DNA from: Psychrobacter sp. Cmf 22.2
Lineage (GTDB): Bacteria > Pseudomonadota > Gammaproteobacteria > Pseudomonadales > Moraxellaceae
Length of the DNA stretch: 64,000 nucleotides
Assembly (NCBI RefSeq): GCF_001921745.1
Contig: NZ_MRYA01000003.1
Location: 310,001-374,000 of the forward strand
Direction: 5' to 3'
The notes below the pieces were generated by a model, which was given only the letters and a program-made list of their open reading frames with translations, was not told the DNA's origin and did no database searches. Below are positions 21,471-30,184 of this stretch, piece by piece. Positions within the stretch are counted from its first letter, which is position 1; the number at the start of each line of letters is the position of its first letter. The translations under genes were made by a program, and so were the position numbers.

Positions 21471-21996
21471 TAATTACTTCCTCATCTAACACATGGATGA
21501 AATACTCTTTCTCTTGTCCATCTTTTAGCACAGGAGTTTGACCATCTTTATTCAAATTACCCGTTTGGAATATTTCACCATCTGCGTCGTAAATGACATA
21601 AGCTTTGCCTGATAAAGCGTTCTCCGTTTTATCCTGCATGACAAACTGTAGATTATAATCATCCATTGATTCATTAAAGTATTCTTTAGCTTCACGTCTT
21701 ACTTCCTCTGCCTGCTCAACCCCAAACACCTCAAAGTCCGACTCCGCAAATGACTGCTGAATCGCAATCAGTTTCGCGCCGCAGCTGGTGATATCACCAC
21801 TGCGTGCAATAGGCGCACCATCGACAATAAAGGTGGGATCACCTGTCAGAATAGTAGTGACCTTTTTGCATTTTTTACAGATGACTTTGTCGCCTTTACG
21901 CGAGACTGGGATACCGTTATGAGTGGTATGCGGTGAGCCGGAGATGACCGTCCCACCGTGAGAGGTCTTTGCGCCGACGGTTATATAGGCTGCCAT
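21463..21996 (-). CDS. PAAR-domain spike-tip protein with C-terminal transthyretin-like extension
   Basis: 177 residues from the chosen start (an AAGG site 7 nt before ATG); the open frame runs 30 codons further upstream but that part is not family-like. Residues 1-95 form a PAAR domain: VGAKTSHGGTV, GIPVSRKGD, APIARSGDITSCGAKL. Such proteins sharpen the VgrG spike of type VI secretion and carry effectors. Residues about 115-175 resemble the small beta domain found in T6SS adaptor regions (AYVIYDADGEIFQTGNLNKD). It overlaps the toxin gene. No other T6SS gene is in the window, so it is an orphan cargo unit. Confidence 0.85.
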   Translation of the reverse strand: MAAYITVGAKTSHGGTVISGSPHTTHNGIPVSRKGDKVICKKCKKVTTILTGDPTFIVDGAPIARSGDITSCGAKLIAIQQSFAESDFEVFGVEQAEEVRREAKEYFNESMDDYNLQFVMQDKTENALSGKAYVIYDADGEIFQTGNLNKDGQTPVLKDGQEKEYFIHVLDEEVIND

Positions 21997-22213
21997 AGTG
22001 CTACCTTGCTTAAATGCCCGAAGTTTAGATTTTAAAAAATCTATTATTTGCATGACATTATAGATGGCTATAACGCTAAATATCAAACTTAAGTTTGTTT
22101 AAAGGTATAAATTATATGGTAAGCTCAATCGGCGTGAACTATGAAGGCTTTTGAGTAATTGACTGCAAGAGGAACTTGACTCTCTTTATTCATTATTAAT
22201 AACAAGCAAAAAT

Positions 22214-23218
22214 CTAACCTTCCATCTCACCAAGCAACCACGCAGACACATCATTAATCTGCGCTGCCACATCAAGATGTGCTTGCCCCAGCTTAGCCAG
22301 CTTGGCTTTAATATCATGTCTATCGTATTTGATATCAGTTAGTGTCTCTTTTAATAAGTCAATCAATTCCACGTTTAGTGCGTCAGAAAAGATGACCACT
22401 TCGCTAATGACTGCGTGCTTTACATCAAGGTGCAAATCAATAATGCCCCAATCAAATCGCGTCTCGATATGATGGCTAAATTCAGGCGTCTTACCAAAGC
22501 GCCAATCCCAATCTGCCATTTGCTGATAGTATTTATTGAGCGCTGGTTGCTTAGCGAGACTGGCTTCATCCAATTCTTCTACTGGCGCGGTAACATTATA
22601 ATATTCGCAAAACGCCTCGATAATCGCATCAGATAAGGTCTCGTGATTGATGTTTTCATTAAACTCAACCAAGTTGGCGACGCGCGCGCGTACCGACTTA
22701 ATACCTTTGGCTTTGAGCTTAAGTGGGTGCGGATTGAGATAATCGCCGAGCTTTTGCATGTTGGCATGCACGAGTAACGTACCATGATGGAAACTGCGAT
22801 CGGCCGCATGTTTAAAGGCGCTGCCTGATATTTTCTTATCACCGACTTGCATATCGTTACGCCCAGATAAATCCGCGTCTATGCCTAACTTCTTTAGTGC
22901 ATTAATAATAATGGTAAAGTTCGCTTCTTGGTCATAGTCGTCTTTGGGCGATAAAAAGGTAAAGTTGGTATTGCCCAAATCATGAAACACCGCACCGCCA
23001 CCACTCTGACGCCGCGCCAAAAACACCTTGTCGGCTTCCATCTTATCGATTTTGCATTCTACCCATGGATTTTGCGAGCGGCCAATGACCACGGTCTCGC
23101 TATTGCGCCATAAAAACAGCGTATGCGAGTCGGGGTTGAGCGTATTAAATATCCAATCCTCAGTTGCAAGGTTAAACCAAGGGTTGGTAACGGCGGACTT
23201 TAGAATGCGCAGTTTCAT
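22214..23218 (-). CDS. lplA: Lipoate-protein ligase A
   Basis: Attaches free lipoate to the E2 subunits of 2-oxoacid dehydrogenases and to GcvH. 334 residues in the two-domain form. The large domain holds RRQSGGGAVFHDLGNTNF (about 72-89) and the lysine site KKISGSAFK near 131. HHGTLLV follows, and a C-terminal accessory domain starts near 245. The length matches E. coli LplA (338). The ribosome site AAGGAC is well spaced. It is a single-gene unit between the PAAR module and a REP pair. Confidence 0.93.
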   Translation of the reverse strand: MKLRILKSAVTNPWFNLATEDWIFNTLNPDSHTLFLWRNSETVVIGRSQNPWVECKIDKMEADKVFLARRQSGGGAVFHDLGNTNFTFLSPKDDYDQEANFTIIINALKKLGIDADLSGRNDMQVGDKKISGSAFKHAADRSFHHGTLLVHANMQKLGDYLNPHPLKLKAKGIKSVRARVANLVEFNENINHETLSDAIIEAFCEYYNVTAPVEELDEASLAKQPALNKYYQQMADWDWRFGKTPEFSHHIETRFDWGIIDLHLDVKHAVISEVVIFSDALNVELIDLLKETLTDIKYDRHDIKAKLAKLGQAHLDVAAQINDVSAWLLGEMEG

Positions 23219-23364
23219 TGAGTGTCCTTTTTATTATGGAGATTGTTGGTAGCAGTTATTGTTGCCGATGCGGGGCTTTAATTCAATGGGGGTGCGGGAG
23301 AAGGGAATGGTTTTGAAGGGTTAATAGGGTTAGATATGTTGCTTACGATTAATTTTTAAGTGTG

Positions 23365-23480
23365 GCGTAGGGTGGGTTAGCGAACGCGTAACCCACCGAA
23401 TTATCTTCTGCTTTCAATGGTGGGTTACGCCTTGTTTTTATTCTCTACGAGAATTTAACAAGTCTAACGCACCCTACGGC
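23365..23480. repeat. REP-like palindrome pair A (uninterrupted)
   Basis: A short arm (23365-23397) begins GCGTAGGGTGGGTTA and folds back to GTAACCCACC. A longer inverted arm (about 23412-23480) reads GGTGGGTTACGCC through a TTCTC/GAGAA hairpin to CACCCTACGGC. Both outer ends carry the GTAG tetranucleotide typical of REP elements. Only 14 bp separate the arms. No RAYT transposase is in the window. Confidence 0.75.
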
Positions 23481-23486
23481 TCTAAT

Positions 23487-24599
23487 CTATCGAATAGACT
23501 CAGCTTGTACTTGTTCTGCGATAAGTTTGGTAACAATTTGAGCAAAAGCACTCATGCGCTGTTTGATCCGCTCCTCGCCCAATGCTTGCGTCAATACTGC
23601 TTCGTTATCCACATCTGGGTTGTGCCATGAATAGCCACCGGGAATATCAGGATTATCCGTTTGCGTATAGCCATCAAAATCTGGTCCCAAGCTCCAGTTG
23701 GTTGCTTCAAAGGCGACGACAGGCATAATACTGTCAAATGACTCTTGATCGCTACAACAGCCAACGCCAAGAGGTTTATAAGGTTCGGTTTCGCCCGGAG
23801 GAATGATAGCTGGATTTACTTGCAAGCCAAGGTTAAGCTCGTTTGCAATACGCAGCGCCGCTTCGCGTAATTTGACGTTGGCTGCGATCTCATTGCCGTC
23901 ATCGTCGTAACTATTGTCCCCAGCGTTGGCATACATATTATCGCCTGTGAGCAAGCTGTCTAGATTTATCATGCCGATGGCATTGTCAATCTCATCTTGG
24001 CTTAAGCTTTCTACAAATGCCTTGGAACCTTGCAGTCCGCCTTCTTCAGAGCCAAATGCCACGAATTTAATCGTATCTGCGGTATTGACTCCGTTAAAAT
24101 GATAGACCAGCTCGCTTAGTACGCCAGAACCTGAGGCATTGTCATCTAATCCTTCAAGCTCGATATAATTGGGATACTGCGTCGCCGAATCATAGTGAGC
24201 GCCTACGTATAAGGTTCGTCCGGTATTTTCTGTGCCTTCGTGAGTAACGACCACATTTTGACTGGTAATCGATTGATCAGCAAATGGCCCTCTAGAGGCG
24301 ACAAAGGTAAAAGGCTGTAGTATCACCTCATCGCCATTATCGCCAAAGGTCATGCGCTGTTTCATATATTGAGCAGCGGCAAGCTCGGTACTCGATCCCA
24401 TATAACGACCCGGATAATCACGCGCCAAGGTCAGTGCCGTATCAGTACCATACTCACCGTATGTAGGTACAGTAACAAATACGGCTTCGCTATCATCATC
24501 ATTACATGCGGCCACCCCTGCAACCATGATAGCTACAGCCATAATTTTCATCGTTTGTTTTGAGGTTTGTTTCGCTATTATCTGTAACATCGTCAGCAT
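23487..24599 (-). CDS. M28-family metallopeptidase, lipoprotein
   Basis: 370 residues. A signal with lipobox VAAC (about residues 29-32) predicts a lipid-anchored envelope protein. The di-zinc M28 ligands are visible: VGAHYDSA (His, Asp), LDDNASGSG (bridging Asp), GSEEGGLQG (catalytic Glu, ligand Glu), INLDS (Asp) and a late His in YSWHNP. This is the aminopeptidase-type set, so an exopeptidase role is likely; the substrate is unknown. A second start at 24590 fits the AGGG ribosome site slightly better. Confidence 0.87.
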   Translation of the reverse strand: MLTMLQIIAKQTSKQTMKIMAVAIMVAGVAACNDDDSEAVFVTVPTYGEYGTDTALTLARDYPGRYMGSSTELAAAQYMKQRMTFGDNGDEVILQPFTFVASRGPFADQSITSQNVVVTHEGTENTGRTLYVGAHYDSATQYPNYIELEGLDDNASGSGVLSELVYHFNGVNTADTIKFVAFGSEEGGLQGSKAFVESLSQDEIDNAIGMINLDSLLTGDNMYANAGDNSYDDDGNEIAANVKLREAALRIANELNLGLQVNPAIIPPGETEPYKPLGVGCCSDQESFDSIMPVVAFEATNWSLGPDFDGYTQTDNPDIPGGYSWHNPDVDNEAVLTQALGEERIKQRMSAFAQIVTKLIAEQVQAESIR

Positions 24600-24924
24600 C
24601 CCTGTTTTAGTTATTGAAAAAGACCTAATAAGTAATATAGAACGTTTTTAGACCAAAGTGTAAATAGTTTTATAGGGACATTGTCGTCAGTTGTGTTTTG
24701 ACGGAGGTGGGTGGATAGCAGATTGGGGTAATGACTGTAAAGGGTGGTCTATAGAGGTCTTAATAAAGCTTGGACGTAATTTTGATTTTAGCGTAGGGTG
24801 GGTTAGCGAATGCGTAACCCACCTAATATGTCTAAAAAAGATAAGTTGTATACAGTATTCAATTAATGTAAAAGGTTAAGCTTACAAAATAATTTTACTG
24901 TTAGTTTAGTGTAGAAGGAAACAC
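24600..24924. other. Intergenic region before the DUF2971 gene
   Basis: About 325 bp between divergent genes. It contains the left arm of REP pair B (24791-24823) and the start of the putative insertion. The DUF2971 gene has an AAGGAAA ribosome site at its right end. A 62-codon open frame here has no family character. Confidence 0.5.
24791..24823. repeat. REP-like pair B, left arm
   Basis: GCGTAGGGTGGGTTAGCG through TAACCCACC, identical to the short arm of pair A except for one base. It is followed by ACCTAAT (24821-24827), which recurs immediately before the right arm. Confidence 0.75.
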
Positions 24925-25731
24925 ATGATTTTATACAAATATATGTCATTATCAGGTGCGATAAAAGCTATCGAAACGTCATCTATTGGTTTTACACACT
25001 TAGAAGACTTTAATGATCCTTTTGAATGTACTGCTTTTGGTTTTAAAGAAAAACCGAATTTTATGGTAAGTCCTCAAATAGCTCAAAACGCTTGTAAAAA
25101 TAGATTCTCTCGAGGATATGCCGTATTGTCTTTGTCCAGACAACCACTGAACTCATTAATGTGGTCTCATTATGGGGATTCTCATCAAGGAGTTGTTATT
25201 GGTATTGATGTTGACGAAGCTAACTTTCATTCACTTTCCGATAATTTTATTCCATACCAGTTTGGTGAGATTGTATATACAAAAACTAAACCGCAGAATG
25301 ATTTAGATATAATTAACGATGATGAATTAATGAATATTGGCAAAAATACTCTGTTCGAAGGAAACTTATTTAACCTTGCGAAAAGAGCTTTTTTATACAA
25401 ATCATTAGATTGGGCTTACGAAGAGGAGGTAAGAGTAGTAAAAGAAGTTAAAAGTCTAAAAGCTAGCTATCATACCAGTGAAGGGGTTTTTGGAGACTTC
25501 AATATAGTCAGAATACAAAACAGACCCCTATACTGTTTTTCTATTCCTCAAAGTTCAATCAAAGAAGTTTATTTAGGTAAAAATATTTATAAAAATATAT
25601 CGAGAACGGCAACAGTTTCTCAAAATGAATATGAGTCTTTAATTCAGGGCTGGCAAGACCAAGACATTGAAGTTTACTACTGTGAATGCGAATTAAATTC
25701 TTGGGATCTAAAGAAAAGAGCTAGTAGATAA
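24925..25731 (+). CDS. DUF2971 domain-containing protein
   Basis: 268 residues. The opening MILYKYMSLSGAIKAI, HLEDFNDPFECTAFG, SLSRQPLNSLMWSHYGD and HQGVVIGID are the pattern of the DUF2971 family. No biochemical function is established; members are scattered in accessory regions and some lie near defence genes, so a role in conflict is only a guess. The gene is clearly more AT-rich than its neighbours and uses AT-ending codons. Its stop lies 2 bp before a 7-bp direct repeat that also occurs about 100 bp upstream of the start, between the two arms of a REP pair. Confidence 0.85.
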   Translation: MILYKYMSLSGAIKAIETSSIGFTHLEDFNDPFECTAFGFKEKPNFMVSPQIAQNACKNRFSRGYAVLSLSRQPLNSLMWSHYGDSHQGVVIGIDVDEANFHSLSDNFIPYQFGEIVYTKTKPQNDLDIINDDELMNIGKNTLFEGNLFNLAKRAFLYKSLDWAYEEEVRVVKEVKSLKASYHTSEGVFGDFNIVRIQNRPLYCFSIPQSSIKEVYLGKNIYKNISRTATVSQNEYESLIQGWQDQDIEVYYCECELNSWDLKKRASR

Positions 25732-25739
25732 TTACCTAA

Positions 25740-25808
25740 TTTCAATGGTGGGTTACGCCTTGTCCTCATTCTCTACGAGAACTCGACAAGTCTAACCCAC
25801 CCTACGGC
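25740..25808. repeat. REP-like pair B, right arm
   Basis: TTTCAATGGTGGGTTACGCC, an internal TTCTC/GAGAA hairpin, then CCCACCCTACGGC. It matches the long arm of pair A with scattered substitutions. It sits 916 bp from its left arm instead of 14 bp. Confidence 0.75.
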
Positions 25809-25851
25809 AAAATTCATATTTCATGCAATATCTAACCCAATAAAACCACAC

Positions 25852-26163
25852 TCAAATTTCAATCTTTTCTCCAATATTCGGCAGCAATTTATCAATCTGA
25901 TGCTGACTAAATACCTTGGCACCGCGGGAGACGGTTGCTATGCCGACACCAAGCTTTGCACTGATTTCTCTTTGGGTCATACCTTGTTGCAGAAGGGCAA
26001 ATATAGTTAAGCGGTTGGCAAGCTCCGTTTGTTCTTTATCGGTCATGAGCGCAGCAAATATCGCTGATAGACGTTCTGTGTCATCAGTTTCGACCAGTAG
26101 CTTAAGTAGATAATCATAAGCGCCGCTTGCTTGATTGTTCGCCTGAATGTCTTTTTGTGACAT
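25852..26163 (-). CDS. trpR: Trp operon repressor homologue
   Basis: 103 residues, all helical, with a central helix-turn-helix QREISAKLGVGIATVSRGAK (about 64-83) that closely follows TrpR (QRELKNELGAGIATITRG in E. coli). Trp-binding residues of the family around LANRLTIFALL are consistent. It represses tryptophan genes when Trp is bound. It is divergent from trpB over 254 bp with candidate operators, which supports the name. A GAGG ribosome site precedes the start. Confidence 0.87.
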   Translation of the reverse strand: MSQKDIQANNQASGAYDYLLKLLVETDDTERLSAIFAALMTDKEQTELANRLTIFALLQQGMTQREISAKLGVGIATVSRGAKVFSQHQIDKLLPNIGEKIEI

Positions 26164-26197
26164 CTTAATATCCTCATAATATCTTCTTAATGAATCA

Positions 26198-26292
26198 AAC
26201 TAGCTAATAAACACTTTCAGATCGTTTCTAGTTATTGACCTTAAACAGGACTTAACTTAGAATATGTTTCAGTGTACTAGAACATTGATACA
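26198..26292. promoter_or_regulatory. Candidate TrpR operators between trpR and trpB
   Basis: Two CTAG-centred sites. At 26273-26292 TGTACTAGAACATTGATACA is an imperfect palindrome whose left half equals the E. coli aroH operator half-site TGTACTAGA. At 26198-26211 AACTAGCTAATAAA resembles a half of the trp operator. The assignment is by motif and gene context only. Confidence 0.4.
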
Positions 26293-26417
26293 ATAGCTTT
26301 ATTATAACGCTATAAAAATAATTTGCTTGGATAATTTTCAAACGCCAAAGTTTCAAATACTACAGTTTTCAATACCGTAATTTTAAATATCACAAGTTCA
26401 GATACTAGGGTTTAACG

Positions 26418-27644
26418 ATGACAACAGATAATGCAACAGATAGCTATGGCCTACATCAGTCGATTTTGCCGAGTAGCGAGGGTTTATACGGCGAGTTTGG
26501 TGGCAAAATAGGCCATCCTGAACTTGCCAAAGCCATGGATGAGATAGAAATAGGATTTCGTGAAATTATCAAAGACGACGACTTTATCACTGAGATGAAA
26601 CGTCTGCGTGAGACTTATGTCGGCAGACCTAGTCCGATATTCCATGCCAGACGCTTAAGCGCGCATTGCGGCGGGGCGCAAATTTATTTCAAGCGTGAGG
26701 ACTTAAATCATACGGGCGCCCACAAGATTAATCACTGTTTGGGTGAAGTGTTACTAGCCAAAAAGCTCGGTAAAACCAAAGTCATCGCGGAGACAGGTGC
26801 AGGCCAACATGGCGTGGCGTTAGCAACCGCAGCGGCGTTGATGGGTGTTGAATGTGAGATTCACATGGGTGTGGTCGATATTGAAAAGGAGCATCCCAAT
26901 GTCAGCCGTATGAAAATATTAGGTGCCAATATCGTACCCGTATCGCGCGGCGCAGGAACGCTAAAAGAAGCGGTAGACAGCGCTTTTGAGACTTATCTTA
27001 ATGAGCTGGACACCAGTATGTTTGCCATTGGTTCAGCTCTTGGGCCAGCACCTTATCCCGAGATTGTCAGCTATTTTCAATCCGTCGTTGGTCGTAAGGC
27101 GCGGGCACAGTTCTTAGAGACAACTGGCAAATTGCCTAATAAAGTAGTCGCCTGTGTCGGCGGTGGCTCTAATGCTATCGGTATATTCAGTGGCTTTTTG
27201 GGAGATGAGAGCGTTGAAAAAGTAGGGGTAGAGCCCGCAGGCGAAGGTTTAGATACACCCAATCATGCGGCGACGATGACATTAGGTAACAAGGGTGAGA
27301 TTCATGGCTTTAAATGTTATGTGCTGCTCGATAAAGATGGTGAGCCTGCGCCTGTCCATTCGATTGCTTCTGGTTTGGATTATCCAGGCGTTGGGCCGCA
27401 GCACTCACTATTAAAAGACAATAATCTGGCGACTTATGAGTCGGCGACAGACGCTGAGTGTCTAGAAGCCTTTATGTCGCTGTCACGATTAGAAGGTATT
27501 ATTCCCGCTTTAGAGACTGCTCACGCCATTGCCTATGCAATGCGAGTGGCCAAAGATATGTCGCCTGATGACACTATTTTGGTCAATTTATCGGGGCGCG
27601 GTGACAAAGATATCGATTTTATTTTGAATAAAGTCGATTTGTAA
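26418..27644 (+). CDS. trpB: Tryptophan synthase beta chain
   Basis: Condenses indole with serine to tryptophan using PLP. 408 residues; [12 protein letters not shown] near 26, the PLP Lys in [12 protein letters not shown] (about 100), [10 protein letters not shown], the phosphate loop VGGGSNAIG near 250, and the C-terminal NLSGRGDKD. This is the canonical TrpB1 form. trpA is not adjacent, so the alpha subunit must be elsewhere. No Trp-rich leader peptide was seen in the 5' region, so control by the divergent TrpR is more likely than attenuation. Confidence 0.95.
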   Translation: MTTDNATDSYGLHQSILPSSEGLYGEFGGKIGHPELAKAMDEIEIGFREIIKDDDFITEMKRLRETYVGRPSPIFHARRLSAHCGGAQIYFKREDLNHTGAHKINHCLGEVLLAKKLGKTKVIAETGAGQHGVALATAAALMGVECEIHMGVVDIEKEHPNVSRMKILGANIVPVSRGAGTLKEAVDSAFETYLNELDTSMFAIGSALGPAPYPEIVSYFQSVVGRKARAQFLETTGKLPNKVVACVGGGSNAIGIFSGFLGDESVEKVGVEPAGEGLDTPNHAATMTLGNKGEIHGFKCYVLLDKDGEPAPVHSIASGLDYPGVGPQHSLLKDNNLATYESATDAECLEAFMSLSRLEGIIPALETAHAIAYAMRVAKDMSPDDTILVNLSGRGDKDIDFILNKVDL

Positions 27645-27775
27645 ATAATTAATGACTAACAAATACATAAAACAGCACCTAAAGAGCAATTAAAAAGTTA
27701 TCATCGTGGCATTCTTAACAACATAACTTTTGACGACTTCGTAACAGCAGTCTAAACGCTTAATAGGATTCACCA

Positions 27776-28678
27776 GTGACTAAACGCGACCTCATTATCT
27801 TTTTTACCCTCTCTTTTATGTGGTCGCTGTCTTTTATATTTTATCGCGTCGGTGTGCCCGAATTTGGCTCGATAGCGTTTGCAAGTTTACGCGTATTGTT
27901 CGCAGGCTTAACCATGTTGGTCTTTGTGTTTGTCAGTTTGGAAAATCGACGCGGCATTCGCGAAAACTGGAAGCTACTGACCGTCGTCGGTTTATTTTCT
28001 ACCGCTATTCCGTTTGTGCTATTTTCATTTTCAGCCCAGTCAGTGAACGCTGGTGTATTGGCAGTGCTAAACGCCTCTGTACCGATGATAAGTGGCTTTA
28101 TCGCTAGTACATTTTTTAATGATAAGCTCTCAAAAAAGCAAATTCTCGGTCTATTTATTGGCCTTGCAGGTGTCATCATTTTGATGAGTGAGAGCTTATT
28201 TGCTGGTGGTGAGACAGATACAAGTTTGATTGAAGGCTTATTGCCAATGGGCTACGCTTTACTAGGCTGCGTCGGTTATGCGACAGGAGCCAATATTACC
28301 AAAAACTATTTGCAAGGCTTATCACCGATTGCTATCACCGCAGGCTCGACCATTATTGCCAGCATGGTCATGCTACCCATCGGCTTGTATGAGTTTCCCT
28401 ATGGCAAAAGCATCAGTTTACAAGCGTGGGTATCTGTCATCTGCATTGGGGTGTTTTCGACGGCAATCGCACTGATTTTTATGAATCAGCTTATTAAAAA
28501 TATCGGTCCAATGCGCGCGACCAGTATTACCTTAGTTATTCCGATTTTTGCGATATTCTTCGGTTATGTATTGCTTGGCGAAGCGTTAGATTTGGGCGCG
28601 ATTATTGGCTCGGCAGTTATTTTAATTGGTACATATCTGTCTTTAAATATCTCTTTTAAAAAGATGATGAAAGCATAA
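27776..28678 (+). CDS. DMT-superfamily (EamA) transporter
   Basis: 300 residues with ten predicted helices as two EamA repeats (about 1-140 and 150-292). TLSFMWSLSFIFYRVGV and the late PIFAIFFGYVLLGEALD are typical of the family. Members export amino acids or metabolites; the substrate is unknown. The start is a GTG at 27776. It follows trpB by 131 bp on the same strand; cotranscription is possible but no tight coupling is seen. Confidence 0.85.
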   Translation: MTKRDLIIFFTLSFMWSLSFIFYRVGVPEFGSIAFASLRVLFAGLTMLVFVFVSLENRRGIRENWKLLTVVGLFSTAIPFVLFSFSAQSVNAGVLAVLNASVPMISGFIASTFFNDKLSKKQILGLFIGLAGVIILMSESLFAGGETDTSLIEGLLPMGYALLGCVGYATGANITKNYLQGLSPIAITAGSTIIASMVMLPIGLYEFPYGKSISLQAWVSVICIGVFSTAIALIFMNQLIKNIGPMRATSITLVIPIFAIFFGYVLLGEALDLGAIIGSAVILIGTYLSLNISFKKMMKA

Positions 28679-28985
28679 GTGTTGTCTAAACATTAGCGCG
28701 TCACATGACTTAAATAGTTCGAATTGCCGTAGTTTAAATGTCTAAAATATATCTAAATCAATGTTTCTGTTTGTAAAGCTTGCTTGAATAATAGTACATG
28801 CTCCTTATAAAGAGAACGGTCGTTCAATATAGGTCTTATTTAATAGGTATTTACTTATTAGCTAAGCAAACATACATTTTGTTGACCGAATAACTCATAA
28901 AGATTTCATAGTTATAAGTAAATTACTTTATAGTTGTGAATACTATTTTTATTCATGTTTTTGATAACAACAAACAGGGCATACC
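28679..28985. promoter_or_regulatory. Intergenic region upstream of the Old Yellow Enzyme gene
   Basis: About 300 bp, AT-rich. At 28814-28825 GAACGGTCGTTC has 5-bp palindromic arms embedded in partly symmetric AT flanks, similar in style to TetR-family operators that control flavin reductases. No regulator gene is adjacent. Confidence 0.35.
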
Positions 28986-30098
28986 ATGGCTTACGATAAA
29001 TTATTTGAACCAGTAAAAATGGGTACGCAAACCCTAAAAAACCGTATCATTATGGCGCCATTGACTCGTCTGCGCGCCGTTGAACCAGGTGATGTGCCGA
29101 CCGCATTGGCAGGTGAATATTATTCACAGCGCGCTGAAGGAGCGGGCCTTGTCATCGCAGAGGCGACGCAAGTGTCATTTCAAGCAAAAGGCTATGCAGG
29201 TGCGCCTGGTATCCATACCGAAGATCAAATGACTGCATGGAAAGCCATCGTCGATAATGTTCATGCTAAAGGCGGAAAAATCGTCGTTCAGCTATGGCAT
29301 ACGGGTCTTGTCGCACACGAAAGTGTCCAGCCTGATCGTCAGGCACCTATCTCAGCATCAGATGTCAAAGTCGATGCCCGCACATCTTTACGTGATAGTG
29401 ACAATCAAGCGATTCGCGTCGATACCACACCGCCGCGTCCAGCCACTCTTGATGAGATTGAGCAAGTGATAAAAGACTTTGCTCATGCAACCAAAGTTGC
29501 TCGTGAGGCAGGCTTTGATGGCGTAGAAGTCCACGGCGCACATGGTTATCTGTTACATCAGTTTTGGGTTGAGCAAACCAATAAGCGCGATGATGAGTAT
29601 GGTGGTAGCCGCGAGAACCGCGCACGCTTGACGCTTGATGTCGTCGATGCTTGTGTTGATGCATGGGATAACGATCACGTCGGTATTCGCATCTCGCCAC
29701 AAGGCACGTTCAACGCGGTAGAAGCAGGCTATGATGAAGATGATAATATCTGGCTCATCGAGCAAATCAATAAACGCGGTTTGATGTATCTCCATCTCTC
29801 TGAACCTGATTGGGCAGGTGGCACGCCGTATAGCGATAGTTTCCGCCAGCGTATTCGTGATGCCTTTGATAATACGATCATCGCAGCGGGTGGCTATACT
29901 GCCGAAAAAGCAGAAAGAAATGTCCGTGAAGGCTATATCGACGCAGTTGCTTTTGGTCGTGATTTTATTGCCAACCCTGATCTGCCTGAGCGTATTCGTC
30001 AAGATGCGCCGCTCAATGAGCAGCATCCACAAACCTTTTATGGTGGCGGTAGCGAAGGCTATACCGATTATCCGTATTTGAACCAAAAACAAGCTTAA
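28986..30098 (+). CDS. Old Yellow Enzyme family alkene reductase (NemA/XenB-like)
   Basis: 370-residue FMN barrel enzyme that reduces activated C=C bonds or nitro groups with NAD(P)H. KNRIIMAPLTRLRA at about 18-31, QLWHTGLVAH near 102, the His-x-x-His-like substrate site EVHGAHGYLLHQFW near 182, DEYGGSRENRARL near 200, and the C-terminal FGRDFIANPDL. The physiological substrate is unknown; detoxification of electrophiles is typical of the family. It stands alone, closed by a strong bidirectional terminator. Confidence 0.92.
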   Translation: MAYDKLFEPVKMGTQTLKNRIIMAPLTRLRAVEPGDVPTALAGEYYSQRAEGAGLVIAEATQVSFQAKGYAGAPGIHTEDQMTAWKAIVDNVHAKGGKIVVQLWHTGLVAHESVQPDRQAPISASDVKVDARTSLRDSDNQAIRVDTTPPRPATLDEIEQVIKDFAHATKVAREAGFDGVEVHGAHGYLLHQFWVEQTNKRDDEYGGSRENRARLTLDVVDACVDAWDNDHVGIRISPQGTFNAVEAGYDEDDNIWLIEQINKRGLMYLHLSEPDWAGGTPYSDSFRQRIRDAFDNTIIAAGGYTAEKAERNVREGYIDAVAFGRDFIANPDLPERIRQDAPLNEQHPQTFYGGGSEGYTDYPYLNQKQA

Positions 30099-30127
30099 GT
30101 GTACGCTTAGTTTTAAATATCAATATA

Positions 30128-30168
30128 ATAAAAAGCCGCCTTACTGTCATAGTAAGGCGGCTTTTTTT
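30128..30168. terminator. Bidirectional terminator
   Basis: A strong stem with arms AAAAAGCCGCCTTACT and AGTAAGGCGGCTTTTT and a 5-nt loop lies between the convergent Old Yellow Enzyme and BaiN-like genes. Confidence 0.92.
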
Positions 30169-30184
30169 GAGCTTGTATTATCGG

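Noticed and set aside
21997..22086. 30-codon upstream extension of the PAAR gene
   Set aside because: The extension is not PAAR-like, and the internal ATG has a well-spaced AAGG site.
24691..24879. 62-codon plus-strand open frame before the DUF2971 gene
   Set aside because: It runs through the left REP arm and has no recognisable protein character.
26418..27644. Missing trpA next to trpB as an anomaly
   Set aside because: Trp genes are dispersed in Moraxellaceae, so a lone trpB is not by itself unusual; the window cannot show whether trpA exists elsewhere.
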